From contig CACXGJ010000264.1 in the NCBI GenBank assembly GCA_902767125.1, positions 1 through 5,091 on the forward strand: a stretch of 5,091 bases of DNA, in the 5' to 3' direction. This DNA comes from an uncultured Ruminococcus sp. GTDB lineage: Bacteria; Bacillota; Clostridia; Oscillospirales; Acutalibacteraceae. Positions 4,709 through 5,091 of the stretch are shown here, piece after piece (the first letter of the stretch is position 1; every line of letters starts with the position of its first letter). The notes under the pieces are model-generated. The model was not told where the DNA came from and ran no database searches. It saw only the letters and a list, made by a program, of their open reading frames with translations. Both the position numbers and the translations under genes were made by a program.

Positions 4709-4718
4709 CAGGGCTTAT

Positions 4719-5091
4719 TTATATGATTATACTTTTCAGATATTCATATACTTCTTTCTGTGTTGTAAGCGACATAGCTTTTCGTGAAATTGCATCAGCT
4801 TTTTGCTTTGTCCAGCCCGATATGTACTTTCTTGTTCTCAAAACACTTGGTGCAGATACACTAAACTCTGTCAACCCAAAAGAAATGAGCAGCGGCACCA
4901 TCATTGGATCGGCTGCTGCTTCTCCGCACATCCCAACTGGGATATTGCATTTCCGTCCCGCTTCGATAACACTCTTTATCATTCTCAACACACTCGGTTG
5001 AAAAGCGGAATACAAATAGGAAACCTCGCTGTTTCCACGGTCTGCCGCCATTGTATAACCCGTTAAATCATTTGTGCCGATACTGAAAAAG
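4719..5091 (-). CDS. ptsI: Phosphoenolpyruvate-protein phosphotransferase (PTS Enzyme I), C-terminal part, 5' end outside window
   Basis: Enzyme I takes phosphate from phosphoenolpyruvate and passes it to HPr, starting sugar uptake by the cytoplasmic phosphotransferase system. Only the last 123 residues are present; the reading frame is open to the right edge, so the Met at 5051 is internal. Seen in the sequence: the PEP-binding signature FFSIGTNDLT at the edge, then MAADRGN, SYLYS, PSVLRMIK, and PVGMCGEAAADP. The Cys in that last motif corresponds to the catalytic acid Cys502 of E. coli Enzyme I (family knowledge). GLTEFSVSAPSVLRTR follows. The family usually reads DLTQYT where this protein reads DLTGYT, so the Gln is replaced by Gly next to the active-site Asn-Asp. 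The ending shortly after a final helix is normal for the family, so the C-terminus looks complete. A strong terminator follows about 10 bp after the stop, separating the gene from everything to its left. Confidence 0.95.
   Translation of the reverse strand, partial: FFSIGTNDLTGYTMAADRGNSEVSYLYSAFQPSVLRMIKSVIEAGRKCNIPVGMCGEAAADPMMVPLLISFGLTEFSVSAPSVLRTRKYISGWTKQKADAISRKAMSLTTQKEVYEYLKSIII

Noticed and set aside
4723..5066. Plus-strand frames opposite ptsI
   Set aside because: They are antisense shadows; the minus strand matches Enzyme I throughout.

Overview
The window looks like a chromosomal segment of a low-GC Firmicute. The Clostridia, probably a Ruminococcus-like (Oscillospiraceae) genome, fit best. 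This rests on AT-rich intergenic DNA, strong AGGAGG-type ribosome binding sites, GTG starts, Asn-rich linkers and a Firmicute-like PtsI tail. The genus is inference. All supported genes lie on the minus strand, so the text below reads from high to low coordinates.

Region A (5091-4658) is the 3' end of ptsI (PTS Enzyme I), which closes with a strong intrinsic terminator. Region B (about 4657-3431) is a short leader and a two-gene unit. The genes encode a 64-aa exported or membrane-anchored peptide (GTG start) and a 230-aa protein with one N-terminal membrane segment and a long helical cytoplasmic part. A very strong intrinsic terminator ends the unit 10 bp after the second gene.

Region C (3430-3216) is an AT-rich control region made of three tandem copies of a ~70-bp unit. 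Each unit carries a conserved promoter-like pair, (T/G)GTAAA-N17/18-TATAAA or TATATT; the units also contain inverted repeats. Region D (3215-1) is the operon driven from there: a PIN-domain ribonuclease (GTG start, complete acidic residue set), an Asn-rich-linker protein with a probable winged helix and an alpha/beta C-terminal domain, a 56-aa single-pass membrane peptide, a 296-aa protein of unknown family, and a PP2C-type Ser/Thr phosphatase cut by the window edge. The last three are spaced only 4 to 18 bp apart.

The most interesting points are these. (1) The PIN gene and the next gene overlap by 101 bp in a +1 relationship across a T7 run at the start of the linker, so they may be one PIN-linker-C-domain protein made by slippage, or split by an indel. 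(2) The tandem promoter-like repeat array has no obvious standard explanation. (3) The cluster as a whole (PIN nuclease, unknown proteins, two membrane peptides or proteins, PP2C phosphatase) resembles a signalling or stress-response cassette rather than a housekeeping operon. A partner kinase would be expected just outside the left edge, but none is visible here. No tRNA, rRNA, IS element or CRISPR array was found.
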